Part shown: piece by piece, positions 38,901 through 51,599 of the stretch | Layout: every line of letters starts with the position of its first letter | Numbering within the stretch: the first letter of the stretch is position 1 | Assembly (NCBI GenBank): GCA_037013685.1 | Contig: CM072884.1 | Span: 108,912,048 to 108,976,047, forward strand | Length of the DNA stretch: 64,000 nucleotides | From: Acridotheres tristis | Lineage: Eukaryota; Chordata; Aves; Passeriformes; Sturnidae | Direction: 5' to 3' | Notes under the pieces: model-generated | Databases searched by the model: none | What the model was told of the DNA's origin: nothing | What the model saw: the letters and a program-made list of their open reading frames with translations, nothing else | Translations under genes and position numbers: made by a program

Positions 38901-41900
38901 GATTAAACTCATTCTGCAATTTGAGAAGGTCTCTTGGAGAGTTATGAACATTGCATACAATGTTATGCATTACAACAACAGATTTCACTGGAGCTTCTCA
39001 TGACATTCTTGGTGTGGCCTGAGGAAGCATTGCTTCAGGACTGTGCCACGACAGGTTCCAAGTGAAGAACACAGAAAATCCATTATTCCTGGTTCCCAAC
39101 ACATACTTAAACACCAACTCAAAGCAGACTGTATTATAGAAACCCAGGCTATACCTGTCCTATTTCATCCAGTTTGATTTACTGCAATATCCACTCAATC
39201 ATTGTTAAATCCAGCTACTTAATAGAGCATTTATTCTAAATGCAAGCATTACCTACTCTTACTCCAAGAAACACCAGTGCAGAGCAGGAGCAAGTCCTGG
39301 TTATTCCTCTGAGAAGTTTTAAGGGTTCTGTGGAATTGTTTGCTTTTTTTATTCCAAGTAATTTTAAGGTATTCAAGTACTGAATTAGCCACAGTACACT
39401 AGAAAAAACGAGAGAGCATTTTTGAATCAGACCTATTCCAACTCAACAACTTTCTGCCCAGAAGGGCTTTTTCATAACCAGAGATGCAGCATGAAGAGAT
39501 GACAACAGAATATTCTCCTAAAGGCAGTGTTTTAAAGACCAGGACAGTGAGGATAATCAAGCAACCCAAAAAACTTACAGTACATCAGAACACTACAAGA
39601 ATTTCTAAAGAGCAAAACTCAAAGCCAACTTAAGTATGAATCAGCAAGCAGAGGATACAGATCAACCATTCCAGGTGTTTGCACCAGTATTATAAATGAA
39701 GACTGCACTGCAGAAAAGAGATTTATTTCACAAATGAAGTGGTCTCCATCTCTCTGCAGCTGCAAACACACTGACATAAGTGTGTCACTACATGTTTTGT
39801 TGGTCTAAAAAGAGAAATATGAGTAGCAATCTCTGCAACAAGCACAGAAGTAGCAGAGAGCTCTATACTCATGCACAGTAGTTTATCTAAATGTAAAGTT
39901 ATCTGGATAAGGAAAGTAACATTCACTGCAAAATGCTGTATAAGTATGTGTCAGATGCATTACTGCAATTAAATTAAATCTTTGAAGCAAAGCCTTTAGA
40001 ACTTGATTTCTGTTCCAGGTCAAAATGACATTGAGAAAACTTAAATTTAAGACTGAACTGTGAAAGACACAGAACTGAAATGTGGCCATATTAAAGTCAG
40101 ATATCTCACTGCATAATTTTATTCTTAATATCAGATAAAAGAAATATTGCCTTTGTAGTATAACAGCTGTATATTACCAAAACATATTTTAAAAGCACCA
40201 GGTAGATTTATACTGATAAATCATTTGGTAAAGTCTAGTTAAGCCTCACAGCTTGCAATACAAAGCAGTAATACAAGAACTACTATCAAAAAGCCAGTCT
40301 CATTCATCCTTCATCCTCACTCCTTTCTAAAGATGAGTGGGGAAACCCAAACAAAAACATGCATGAACGTTTCTGATAGGCAACAAGGATGACAGGCACT
40401 CCACTCTCCCTTCTGTGACTGCTAATGGCATGATCAGCTTCAGAGTAAGTCTTTATCTCTCTGCCCATAAGAGATTCACAACTACTGCTGTGAACACCAA
40501 GTAAAGCAACAAAATTCCTTTTTCCTGTCAAACGTTGTAAGGCTCAGTGCATTACTAATTAAGCAGAGTCACTCATTTACAAGCTTTAGAGTTATGGATA
40601 ACACAGCTTTTCCACTCTCATTGTTTTGTACCTATACAGCACAGTCAGCACTGTAAATAATGCACAGATTTCCAGATAAGAGACCTGGGAATTCTATGTC
40701 CTAACACAGGTTCAAAGCATTTTCCCATCATCTGGTAGCAGCATTTTCTTCTAAATGAAGTGTATGCTCCCATTTGGAGACTTGCTTTGCCATCCCACTG
40801 TAGCAGCCTTCCAAAAGCTCCCAGGGGAAGCATCTCCCTTTTCTTGGCAGAATGCCTCACACAGCATCACTGCATAGCTGGGAAATCCAGTGTACTGCAA
40901 GAACACAAACATCAGCACAAGATGATAACTCGAAGGCAGAGCTGCACGTATCAGTGAAGTAAAGGAAATACATTAAAAAACAGTTTTAGAGATAATGCCA
41001 TTCAGAGCCTAGATCCTGGTGCACATAAACACAAACACTATATGCACAAAAAAAAAATTCCATGGTATAAGGCAGGAAGACTGGTAAAGTTGTTTAAAAA
41101 TAAGTCATTCTAAATAGACAGATTCATAGTACAAGGCAGACATTTTCAGTGAAAGTAATCCCTCTGACATCTCAAAAAAGAGACTCTTAATAATTGATGC
41201 CTTCAAGAGAACTTACTTAGCTGAATCTATATATTAAACCCCAGGAGATGCAGTACAAGAGTTTTTCACCACATTCTGCTTGAGAACTAGGAAATAACAC
41301 TACAGGTTCTAATGGCTTTAACTGCTTTCAATACTAAAATGTGGTGAAGAACTAAATACGACCCAAAGTTGGTCAGAAGCTGTTTCTAACTACGTGTGCA
41401 GCTGACATCCCACCAGTGATCAGTCATACACAGACAAGCTGTGGGAAATTCTCCTGAAGAATAACCAGGCACTTAACCTAAATGGCAAGAAGTGCAAATT
41501 GTGAGGGAAGATGCAGATAGAAGCAAATCAGCCTTCCCATCCAGCACTGCCTGAGTTCTGATAGTGGCAGGACAGAGGAGTTCAAAGGTCACTTTCACAG
41601 TTGATGTGGGTTTCCTTTAAGATGCCTGGAAAATGACTGTGTTGACCACATCCACATTCTGAAATACTTTTTTGAGAACTCCTAACGAAGCTTCAGCCAA
41701 AGGAACAGGAACTGACTCATTTGTACAGTACCCATGCACTGCACAGTCACACTCAGATGTGTGCCCGAGGTGCACGTGGGCAGGGATGAAGCAGGCAAAG
41801 TTCACATTGTATTTGAGAAACTCCAGCCTGGGATTCTGCCTTGACACACCCGTGCTCAGCATCAGGGTGTGCTCACACACATCTTTATCACTGTCAGCCT

Positions 41901-44900
41901 CAGCTCTGCTATTCCTGTTTCTGAACACAAATGTATGCACAGAACTGAAGACTGCAAGCTGAGCTCCAGACCGTGAGCTGTCCGCAGTATTTTACTATTT
42001 GCAACTCAAACTGGCCATAACAAAGAGATAAAGATAAATAAGCTGTTATGTTATTACAGCCTGCATGTAGAGCAGGGAAAACAAACAAAAATAACCCTAA
42101 ACCAAGTGTACCTCTTAAAATGGACCTGGCTATATATACTGTGTGTGAATCTACTCAGCCCTAGCTATGTTTCACTGCAAGATAAAACAGTTCTGAAAGG
42201 GAAACTTGAAGGATCCAACAAATCATTCTAATATTTCCAATTCACTTGGCAGTTTTTCAGTGCATGGGAAAATAGAATGCAGTGAGGGAAACTCTGTACA
42301 GGACATATATACTACCAAGTATCACCTTGCAGCTGTTAGCTATGTATAGACATGCAGAAAACAGGCATCCCATTTAAAACTCTGCTTTCTACAAAATAGG
42401 TGTGCCACTAGGCTATTGTTTAAACCCACTGAAACTGCACTGAATCATTTCCCTGAATAGCATCACAATGAAGTGGGTGTGTTGTTTTTAAATGAAGGTG
42501 TCTGCTAAGCAAGTTCTTTTAACAATTTTTGATTATCAGCACATCCCAGAAGCACAAGACCCATCTCTGAAATTCCACAGAAATGACACTTACAAGGGTA
42601 AGATGCCAAAGAAACAACTCCGAACCAAATAAATCGGAGAAATAAAGGCTGGATTCCAGCAAGAAAACACCTTTGGTGTGACTACAGACTTATGCTGCTC
42701 AGGATATCCATCAGAGCCTTCACTGCTCCTATATAACCAGGCTACTGAACACAACCTTTAAAAGCAGATTTACCCGACATCTAAAGAATAATTTTCCCCA
42801 CAGGTTTGGCTCTCCAGACTATGACAAAGAAACAGTTTTATCTACAACATACAAGCTTTTTGTTTAGGGTTTCCCCCGTCTCCCCTAAATGAATATTTGA
42901 CTAAGCCTCCTTGCCCATATCTAGGCACATTTTAATTGATGTGCACTTCTGTGGTATTGAATTGCACACTGCTCCTCCACCACGGCATTGCTTTTAACCT
43001 CAGCCAAGAAATAAAGTTCCAGTAGGCAAATTTATCAAAAGCATATTGGAAGTGTTCAAACCAAACAAGTCAATCCCTGAAGTTACAAATTACTGAGGGG
43101 TAATTCTGGCTACAAGCAACTCTTCGGGCTTTCCCCAGAAAATTCTGGGGAAAATACAGCACTCATCTTGCCAATACAGCTTTTTTCCTCCCTTTCCCTA
43201 CCAAATCAAGTAACTAAGTAGATGAATCCTAACAGGAGAACAAGTCATGCCATAGTACTTCATACTTAAGAGGCAATTAGAGACTTCTAACTCAAATATA
43301 TTGCCACCTTCTGTACTAATTTTCTAGAGTATGATGCACATATGTTTTTCAGGGTGATTTTGGTTATATAGTAGTGCTACTAAAACACATTGCCAAGAAA
43401 GAGACACCTAGATAGGTTAACAGTCATAAGAGCTTTCTTTTGTGGTCTGAAGAAAGAAGTGGTACATTTCAATTTCTTCTTACATAAATGTTTCTCCTAC
43501 CTTGCTGCTATTACTGACATAGCTATTGGAAGACATCACCTTCCACATTTAGGAAAGAACCACTCCTCCCCATCACTCAGTAAGGCAGCTGCAACCTGGA
43601 GCATCACCCTGATACCAGCACCTTTCACTAAGTTTGTATAAGGATTTCAGAGCCTCAGAGCTTCATTCTTTCTACAGCCATAAGCCAGTTGGGAAGAAAG
43701 CACTTTGATTTTCTGAATGTGACAGGAGATTTTTGCCTTCTCCAGCTGCTGTACTAAGGAAGGCTTTAGTGAGACCTGCCTGATATTGCTCAATAAAGTT
43801 TCTGAGCAGTTCCAGACAGGCAGGGGATCTCCCAGGTAAAGTAATGTAAGAAACAAGCTCACACTACACCTGCCTAACAAAGGGCAGCGTTTTTATGTTC
43901 TGTATGTGAAGACTGGGTATCATCAGTCATTTCAACTTCTCAGCCACCTGAGCATCACAGAGCAGAGCCAGACTCCTGTAGCTGAAAACAGTGGAGGAGA
44001 CTGGACCACTACAGCACTCAAGTGAGCAGCTCCTTTACAAGACACACAAATCACAGACAGCTTTCACCAAAAGACTGCCTGGGCTACACAGCAGAGTGGA
44101 AACAAAGCAGCCACTCAACTTCCAGTTCCTCTCCCCAGCCACAAGGCACATCCTCCTGTCTGCTTGCACCAACGGATGCTCCCAAGACACTGCACTGCAG
44201 CTCAGTTCAGCTGGCACCTACTAAAGGAAGGCCAAAAAGCTTCTAAGGATGCTCAGAATCTTTTAAAGAAAGATCAGTTCCCTGATAAAGCAGCTTAATA
44301 TCGTCATAGTCCATACTGTGGTTGTTCCTGAGAACACAGTGTCTAACACCTCACTCTCTCCTTGTGCCCTACTCAGGCTTCCCCTATCACAACTGCAAAC
44401 ACTGTTATGCAACGTACGTGAGTGCTACATTTCCTATAGTTTCCGGGAGAAAGAATAAACATTGGATTTCATCCTCATTCCACAGCTGCTTGTGGGGAGG
44501 GAGGCCTCCCTTCCAGTCCTGCCTCCCCTGAGGAATTTGGGAGGCGGCGCGGAGCTCTCCCGGCCAGGGCTCCAGAGCTCAGCGTGCCTGCTTCGGCTGC
44601 TGCCCCCAAACCCTGGCACTTCATCCCTGCGCCACTGCACAGGGCAAAATACCTGCCTGCTCAGGGAGCTGGCACCCTGGAGGCTGGTTTCGCTGTCAGA
44701 CATACATTGGAAGCACTAATTACTGATCAGAATCATTTTTTTTTCACTCACTAGGGACTATGTCAAGAGCAGGCTCCCAAAAAGAAGTTTATTTGTAAGA
44801 ACAGTGCAAATTGATTACTACTAGCACACATAAAACATTCCCAGCAGAACACTTTTACCCTCATTTACTTATTGAGAAGTCAGGGCTTTATCAGGCACCT

Positions 44901-47900
44901 AAACATGCTCAAGCTTTACAAGAGACATTCTAAAATGATTTAAAAAGACTTGTGCAGTGATAAGTGATTAGTGATGCTACAAATATAGTCATTAATGACG
45001 AATATTTACATATCCATTAATTCGTTCAGAAGCTTAACCAAAGCCACAGGTCTGAGAAGTTGAATATTTGCTGATGCTACATGAGGATCTCCTCCATTCA
45101 AAGGTTGTCATCTTACTAATTAGTGAATTTGGATAAAACTTAAGATTTGCCTGAAAGTTGACTCTTCCCACATGTTAAATGAATCAAGGAAATAGTTAAA
45201 AAACCATCAAATTTTCAATTGTTTTACTTTTCACAGCTGACTCCTGAAACAATCAGAATCTTCAATTGTCTTGTCTCCTCATATTCCCAAATTTTTCACC
45301 CCCCCTTTTTTTTTTTTTTACTTACTAGCACACGAGCTTCCCCTTTGTATCTGCAGGTAGATACTGGCAAATACCTCCAGTTTTTGTACAAAACCAAGAA
45401 TGATATCACATGATCATATTCACGTGACATCTCCCATTCAAAGCATTCAAATCTCATTCAGTAAAGCACATCTCCAAATACTTCCTTATTACAATATCAT
45501 AATTTCAAACTAAGCCTGAAATTTAAAGCAGGATTGGGTATAAGGATTATAAAAGTGTTCTTTTAAATGTTGTTATTCAGGATTTTAATACCCGTTCCCT
45601 CCTCCCCTCACAATATAAATTAAAAGGACAAAACAAAATGGGCCTCTCAAATGAACAACTACTCCAAGTATTTGCAATGAAGGTAGAGAATAGAAATCAT
45701 TTCACGTGTATTGCCCAACCCCACACTTGTTGGACAAGGGCACCAAAAGATTAGAAAAATAAAAATATTTAATTATTCACAAGCTATCCAGACCTGTGAT
45801 ATTTTCCTTAAGGTGTGAACAGCTGGCTACAAAATTTAGACCAGATGTTGCTCTTAAAATGAGCACTGATTTATAAACACACAGTTTCACCATGACCAAG
45901 ACAGCTACAAAACTGTACAGCACTATGCATCTATTTATAGGAGATATTTCTGATGGTGAAGAAAAGTGAAACATCTGGTTCAAGATGATTATGAAACAGA
46001 CAAATCTCGTCACATAATAACTACAGAGCATAACTCCTCAAGAGCACAAATAGGAACCCAAAATTCTGCACAAAGGTATTTGCACATGTCTTAGGCAGCC
46101 TTATTGTAAAGATGGAATGTAGAGTGACCATTAGAAGGCCAACAATTTTTTTCAGGATGTTGACTTTGATATCTCATGATGTAGGGAGTAACTCCAGTCT
46201 GCAGATTCACTGGGAGGGTTGCATCACTGCCTAGTACTGAAAGCAAGCATGTACTGTTGTAACACGACTAAGAGCTCACATATTCAAAATGAAGGGGGTT
46301 TTGTTCTCCCTCATCTACAAAATTCATTGGAGACAGACAGAAATTTTCAACATGGACACAACCACTACTAAGAGCTTAGCCTAGAAAACTTCTTGATGGT
46401 TGAGATGTTCTAGAGTTCACTTGTGCTGTTGCAGAGATAAAGCACATTTTAAGTGGGGAAGAATCTGAATGGGGCTATACAAAAAGTTGGCAAGTATTTC
46501 CATTTGAGAAACATGTTGCTTGCTCTAGTGTTTATAGGCAATAATTCCATCAGATCATTAGTTTCCCTGGCTCAATACCTCATCTTATAATATACAGTAT
46601 GAGCTGTGCCAATACAGTATATTTTTTTAAAGTACAGCTACAGCTTCTTCCCTGAACTTGGATGCTTACAACAGCATATCTTGGCTGTTGTATATTATAG
46701 TCAAAGACAAAATTTTCATCTTTATAAAGAAATCACTCAAAAAATATAATTTCTAGGAGATTACAGAACATGTTCTGTGAGCCGCACCCAGTCCCACCTT
46801 TCCAAATCTCTGTTTAGGCAACACAATGATCTGACTTTTGAGACACTGTGGGGATATAACAGTACACAAACTTGAAAAGGAGGTTTAAACTGTTCTTCTT
46901 GAACAAATAGTTTCAGTTCAAATTTATCACCAGGAATAGTCAGATTCAGAAGCATCTGTATTGTTATGCAAGCCTAGACAAGACAAGCTTTTCTGCTGGG
47001 AGTTGCACAACAGGCCCGTGTCAGTTATCTCTGAGAACAGGTCAGAAACACGGGCATCAGGATCAGCTTAAACTGTCAGCCTAACCACTGGGGCAGGATG
47101 ATGGTCCAGAGAATCTCCTGTGTGCCAGACAGAAGGTGTGAAAGTGAAAGAACAATTTGTAGGTCATCACTCCATCATCAATTTCAAAGCCATCAAGCAA
47201 CTTGGTAAGGTTGCTTGAGTCAATTCATTCTTGAACTTTACATCATCCATCTGAATCATAAAAGCAGATTTTCTGTCCTGGAACTGTTGAACTTTTAAGA
47301 TTCTGCTATTTGTACCAGTAAATCACTTATTTAAATCTCTACTGCTCATCATCCTTTATGAGCAATACAAGATCTTCACAGAAATGAGTTGATGACTATG
47401 TTCTGGCAATATGAACTGAAACCAATGATAAATCACATTTATCATATGTAGGAGACAGGAGGATTTAGATATGCACTCCACCTCTGTCCACACAGCAGCT
47501 TAGGTTTAACTTATTTTTATTGGTGCTGAGGATTCTCAACAAGACATTTTAAGAAATATTAACAGCCTATCACAAGCCTATAAAATTGTTATGTCTCTTA
47601 CACACATCTTTTGAAAGATGTTTCTTCTTCCTCACAAATCCTAAGCAAGCCAGTGACACTGGCTCAACTTTTCAGCTATGTCAAGTAATTTCTAAGAACA
47701 AATCAAACAAGATAATCCCCACAGAAAACCACTCCAATCATACTACACTGCATTTCTAACAAGTATAGGAGCAGAACTATCTGCAGTACTAAAATTACAG
47801 ATGGATGAACGAAGTGTTCCTGCCTTTGTAGAGAACAGATTCCACGTAAAGAAACCAGTTTTCAATCCTCAATACAACTAGAATATAAAGGGGAAAATTG

Positions 47901-50719
47901 GTCAAGGAACTGCAGTGAAGAAAAGTAATCCAAAAGGCAACTCTTTCTTCCTTTTCCACATAATAAATGTAACATATCTTCAAGGACTGGAAACAAGCAT
48001 CCTTGCCTATTAAAATTTTTCCCTAAGTTAAGGTTAACTAGAAGTGCAGCAGCTAACCCAGCTCCCAATTCCTGGGCAGGGGAAAGAATAATGTCTAAGA
48101 GATGGGGAACCACGGTACTGCCAAAGGCAATCCCTCACTGTCACACTTGGGAATGTGCGTGTGTGATATTCAGGCACTGAAATGACCTATGGAATCCAAC
48201 CAGTTCAGGATACTACAGGATGAGGGTAGTACACACCATGCATCTGAAGTTTCCACGGCTCACTGCAGCAATTTTAACAATTTCTGATCTCTCACTCAAA
48301 AAACCAATTTAGTTGCAAAAAGTTATCAATATCCAGGAGGTCTGTGTGTGTTATGTGTGAAAGAGGAGAGGACATGCACCATCACATGGTCTAAGAACAT
48401 CAAAATTAACAAGTCTGGAACCTGCTGCTGACAGTTCTGAATGTCACCATGAAGTGCTGCTCCATCACACACGTGGAGCTATCTCCACACTGTCTTGCCA
48501 TCCACACAATCAAAATATTTCACACAACTCAGAATATTTCACGTAACCCTTTCAGCATCTAAGCTGACACAGAAATACAACAATCCCCCCAACAAAAAGC
48601 TAATTTTATGCATTCCTCATGTCTCTCATGTTTGCCCTTCTCTACATCAGTCAGGCAACACCACTAGCAATAATCATGTTATTATGACACGGAACAAAAT
48701 TTACTTGTTGCAGTTAAAATTTCAGATTCTCCCAAAGCATTCTGTAATTCCAGGCATTTTCTTTTTTAAAACAAACATTTTCATTACATTTGCTCACAAA
48801 AATCAGACAGCAAAAACTTACTAACAGAATGAGAGTAAAATGTGGTTTTGCATGAGATCATATACTACAAAACGTAAGGGGGTTTTTTTATGAATAAACT
48901 GGAACAGTCACCAGTATGACACAAACCAAAGTACAAGTAACAGACATGATCTAAACAGAATTTGACTAGAACATGTTTATTTAATTCTCAAAATTTCAGC
49001 TTATGCTTAAATCAGTCAGCCCTCACCGCATACAAGTATTTCAAAACAGGTGAGCGAAACCCAGTGGGAGGGGACTGATCATTTTAATAATAGACAACAA
49101 ATCGACTACAGTTAAATTTTTTTCAAGCACTGACTACTTAAACAGAGTAGTATGTGCTTTTTATTTTTGGGAGAGTAGGGGGAAGGGAGCGGGGAGACCT
49201 CTGGGAAGAATGCTAACCTTATGAATTCTTGCTCTGGAATTTTAATTGGTAAATCTATAAGTAAAAACGTACCCAGCTGCAGGGAGCTGCTCCCCAGCCC
49301 CACCACAATCACAGAACCCGAGATGCGTGTGCTCAAGCCTGAAAACAGAACATTTCCCTCAGATGGTGCCCAGCCACACCTGAGCTAAGGAGGAGACTCC
49401 GGCAGCAGAAGTTGGATTACGCTCTTCCCGAATTGTGAAGCCAGAGTGCCTCTGGAAGACACACGCTTATCTCACCATCTATTCTTTTTATTGCTTCTCT
49501 TATTAGACATTTCCTACTCGTTTTTTGCAATAAATTTAGCTACACAACAACCTTGAGCTCTATTTTTATATACGGCATTGTTCAAAGAACTTCCGAAAAT
49601 TGTATTAGGAAAGAGAGAAAGGCCTTTGAACAATTAAGACAAGATTCATAACAGAAATATAATCTCAACACGAGCTAGTTTCTTTTTCCCCTTTTTGGAA
49701 AAATCTTCACATGGGGATCTAAGACAGATGAAAGCAAGATAATTAAAAATAAGAAAGAGTGTTTTATGCATCAGAACAAGCAGAGAAGACCAAACTCCGC
49801 ATGACACCTTTTAACCTGTAATCAAAGATCTTCCTAAGTGGATGTTGAATAAGTTACAGCTCAAAAGGAAAGTAAAAATAAAGCTTACAAAGTTTAACAG
49901 CAGATTTGAAACACAGGTTACAATTTCCACATAACACATCCATTCTTTACTTATTGACCAAGCGCAAGGTCTGCAATGTATTACAGGCACTACTGTTTCC
50001 CATCTGACTTGCAGGCAGTTTTCAATGTAGCAATTAATGTACTGTATGTAAATATAATTGAAAGAAAAGTTTTTATACGCACTCACACGGTAACATGGTT
50101 TCTAGGATCACACTGCATTCGGAAGTCTTGTGAAAACCAACATGCTGAATCTTTCTGTGTATTAATAAATCACTATTTCTGCTTTGAAGAGAATTATGTC
50201 TCCGAAGTACATTACTTTTTTTTTTTTTTTGTAAACACCGAGAGGATATTAAGTAACAGGCACGTGGGAAGTTATATCTAGTTTTAACACGCAGAACGCA
50301 AAGCGATCACGCTTAGCTCGTGATTTAAAGTCAATGCAGCTTCCACACACGAAAAACAATGGCAAAGCAAACTTGCAGCGCTGCAGCCGCAGCCTCCCCC
50401 TCCGGCAGGACCCCGCACACCGGGACTCTCCCCTCGCCCACCACCGCCCGCACCTGAACGCCGCGCTGCAGCTCCCACCCCCGGGCAAGGAGAAAGGAGT
50501 TTCCCCGCGACAAGGAAGTCGCAGGCACACGTGCTAAGGGTACTTTTTATCCAGACGGGGTTCCGAGAAAGCTCCGAGGAACTCCCCTCCGGGCGAGGGG
50601 AGGGCAGGCGGCAGCACCCGCGGCGCTCCCCCCTCGCTCCCCACAGGTGCGCCCCTTCCTTTCTCCCTCAGCGCGGCTCCGCGGGCCGGGCGCTCCCGCG
50701 GGCTGCGCTCCGCACTCAC

Positions 50720-50853
50720 CCGAGCCCGGCGGCGCTTCCCGCTGACAGGCGGCTCCCAGCGGCCCCGGGCCGGGCTGGGGATGGTGGCGGTGAGGCCGGG
50801 CGCGGTTCCTGCGCGGGGCCCGGCGAGGCCGCGGGAGCGGCGCGGAGCAGAGC
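50720..50853 (-). ncRNA. MIR222HG: First exon of the host transcript (non-coding, GC-rich)
   Basis: The left end is set by the splice donor GGCTCGG then GTGAGTGCGG. The right end is placed about 30 bases downstream of the TATA box and may be off by several bases. There is no ATG in the exon on the sense strand. The sequence is very CpG-rich, in line with its place in the CpG island. Confidence 0.65.
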
Positions 50854-50879
50854 AGCGCCCGCCACCGCCGCGCTCCGCT

Positions 50880-50886
50880 CTTATAG
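50880..50886 (-). promoter_or_regulatory. TATA box of the host-gene promoter
   Basis: CTATAAG on the minus strand within GGTCGCTATAAGAGCGGAGC, about 30 bases ahead of the proposed start. A TATA box inside a CpG island is less common than a TATA-less start, and points to a fixed start site and inducible control. Confidence 0.75.
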
Positions 50887-50893
50887 CGACCCG

Positions 50894-50948
50894 CCAATTA
50901 AGGGCGGCCAATCAGCGCGCGGCGGCCACGTGACGGGGCAGTTCCAAT
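50894..50948 (-). promoter_or_regulatory. Proximal promoter: three CCAAT motifs and a CACGTG E-box
   Basis: CCAAT occurs on the plus strand at 50894-50898, 50908-50912 and 50944-50948, so the transcript-sense strand shows ATTGG. The middle copy (GGCCAATCAGC) is a close match to an NF-Y site and lies about 55-60 bases from the proposed start, where NF-Y usually sits. CACGTG at 50927-50932 is a perfect E-box for bHLH-ZIP factors (MYC, USF, MITF/TFE). It overlaps GTGACGG, a CRE half-site. Factor use is inference. Confidence 0.6.
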
Positions 50949-51012
50949 TACGGCGGAGAATTTTCTGAATTAGCGGGGTTACACAAAGGACACTCATTGA
51001 GGGGGAAGGAGG

Positions 51013-51040
<28 letters not shown>
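51013..51040. repeat. 28-base A tract within the CpG island
   Basis: A pure run of 28 A's (T's on the transcript-sense strand) about 160 bases upstream of the proposed start. Such tracts resist nucleosomes; it could also be the remains of a retroposon tail, but no retroposon body is visible next to it. Confidence 0.9.
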
Positions 51041-51045
<5 letters not shown>

Positions 51046-51419
51046 GCGAGCGGGAGCGGGAACGCCCAGCCGGAGCCTGCTCGGTGATTTAAAGCAGGAA
51101 ACTCCCTCGCCTCACACAGACACGGCCGCATTCAGCACCGGCCAGCATCTCCGCGGGAGGAATGTCTGGCGCACATTACGCTAATCCTCGCCCCCGAGCT
51201 GGGGTTTACACAGCCACCGCGGCCATCGCCTCGCTGGCTTCCCCCCGCCCAGGGCAGAGCGGCACCTCCCGCCTCACCGCCAAAGAAGCCCTGTCTGTAA
51301 CCTATACACTCACACACACACACGTACAGATATATTTTCAAGTATAAGCTTGGAAGCGGCTCGCAAAGCAAAGGCTGGTGGTGAGCGATGTGCCGGCACC
51401 GCTCTGGAAAACTTCAGCG

Positions 51420-51570
51420 CGCGCGGCGGATGGCGCGGGTCAATAAAAACCGGAATTATTGAAAGGCATTAATTATTGAGCGATTACCAATTAACAGCCC
51501 CCCCGCGCCAGAAAAGGCTCCCGCAAGAAAAACGCGCCTGTGCTAATTAATGCTTTACGTTTTAATTGTG
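51420..51570. promoter_or_regulatory. AT-rich block with homeodomain-type sites beside the CpG island
   Basis: Within otherwise GC-rich DNA there is a cluster of TAAT-core words: GGAATTATTGAAAGG, GCATTAATTATTGAGCG, ATTACCAATTAACAG, GCTAATTAATGCTTTACG and GTTTTAATTGTG. The density of TTAATTA-type cores next to a promoter suggests a conserved regulatory element. Without a cross-species alignment this is only a candidate. Confidence 0.35.
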
Positions 51571-51599
51571 AGGAGTCGCTGCGAGAAGAGACGAAAGGT

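Larger units (their letters stand above)
29052..50853 (-). ncRNA. MIR222HG: miR-221/miR-222 host transcript (spliced lncRNA, pri-miRNA)
   Basis: This is the inferred transcription unit that produces the two microRNAs. Visible support at the 5' end is a CpG island with a TATA box at 50880-50886 and a first exon ending at GTGAGT (50714-50719). At the 3' end there is a strong acceptor at 30656-30658, the two hairpins, AATAAA at 29068-29073 and a GT-rich element. Four small internal exon candidates have good splice signals. No long frame runs through the candidate exons, and frames set by one junction are broken at the next, as expected for a non-coding host. In mammals the pri-miR-221/222 transcript likewise starts a few tens of kb upstream and carries both hairpins near its 3' end. 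The exon chain and exact ends are inference; RNA reads would be needed to fix which candidate exons are used. No protein-coding gene was found inside its introns. Confidence 0.78.
50330..51560. promoter_or_regulatory. CpG island
   Basis: The only long GC-rich, CpG-dense stretch of the window, densest at about 50380-50960. It covers the first exon and the core promoter and continues upstream. The flanks on both sides drop to the AT-rich background. It contains overlapping open frames on both strands (for example 50531-50968), which are expected by chance in stop-poor GC-rich DNA. Confidence 0.85.

Noticed and set aside
47081..47322. Two overlapping minus-strand frames with protein-like text (LLDGFEIDDGVMTYK; KVQQFQDRKSAF)
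   Set aside because: Each is only about 45-51 codons and is bounded by stops. A frameshifted retro-copy is possible but I could not name a parent, so no pseudogene is called.
50531..50968. 145-codon plus-strand frame and overlapping minus-strand frames in the CpG island
   Set aside because: Arg/Ala/Gly/Pro-rich translations open in several frames at once, as expected in GC-rich DNA with few stops. The inferred first exon has no ATG on the sense strand.
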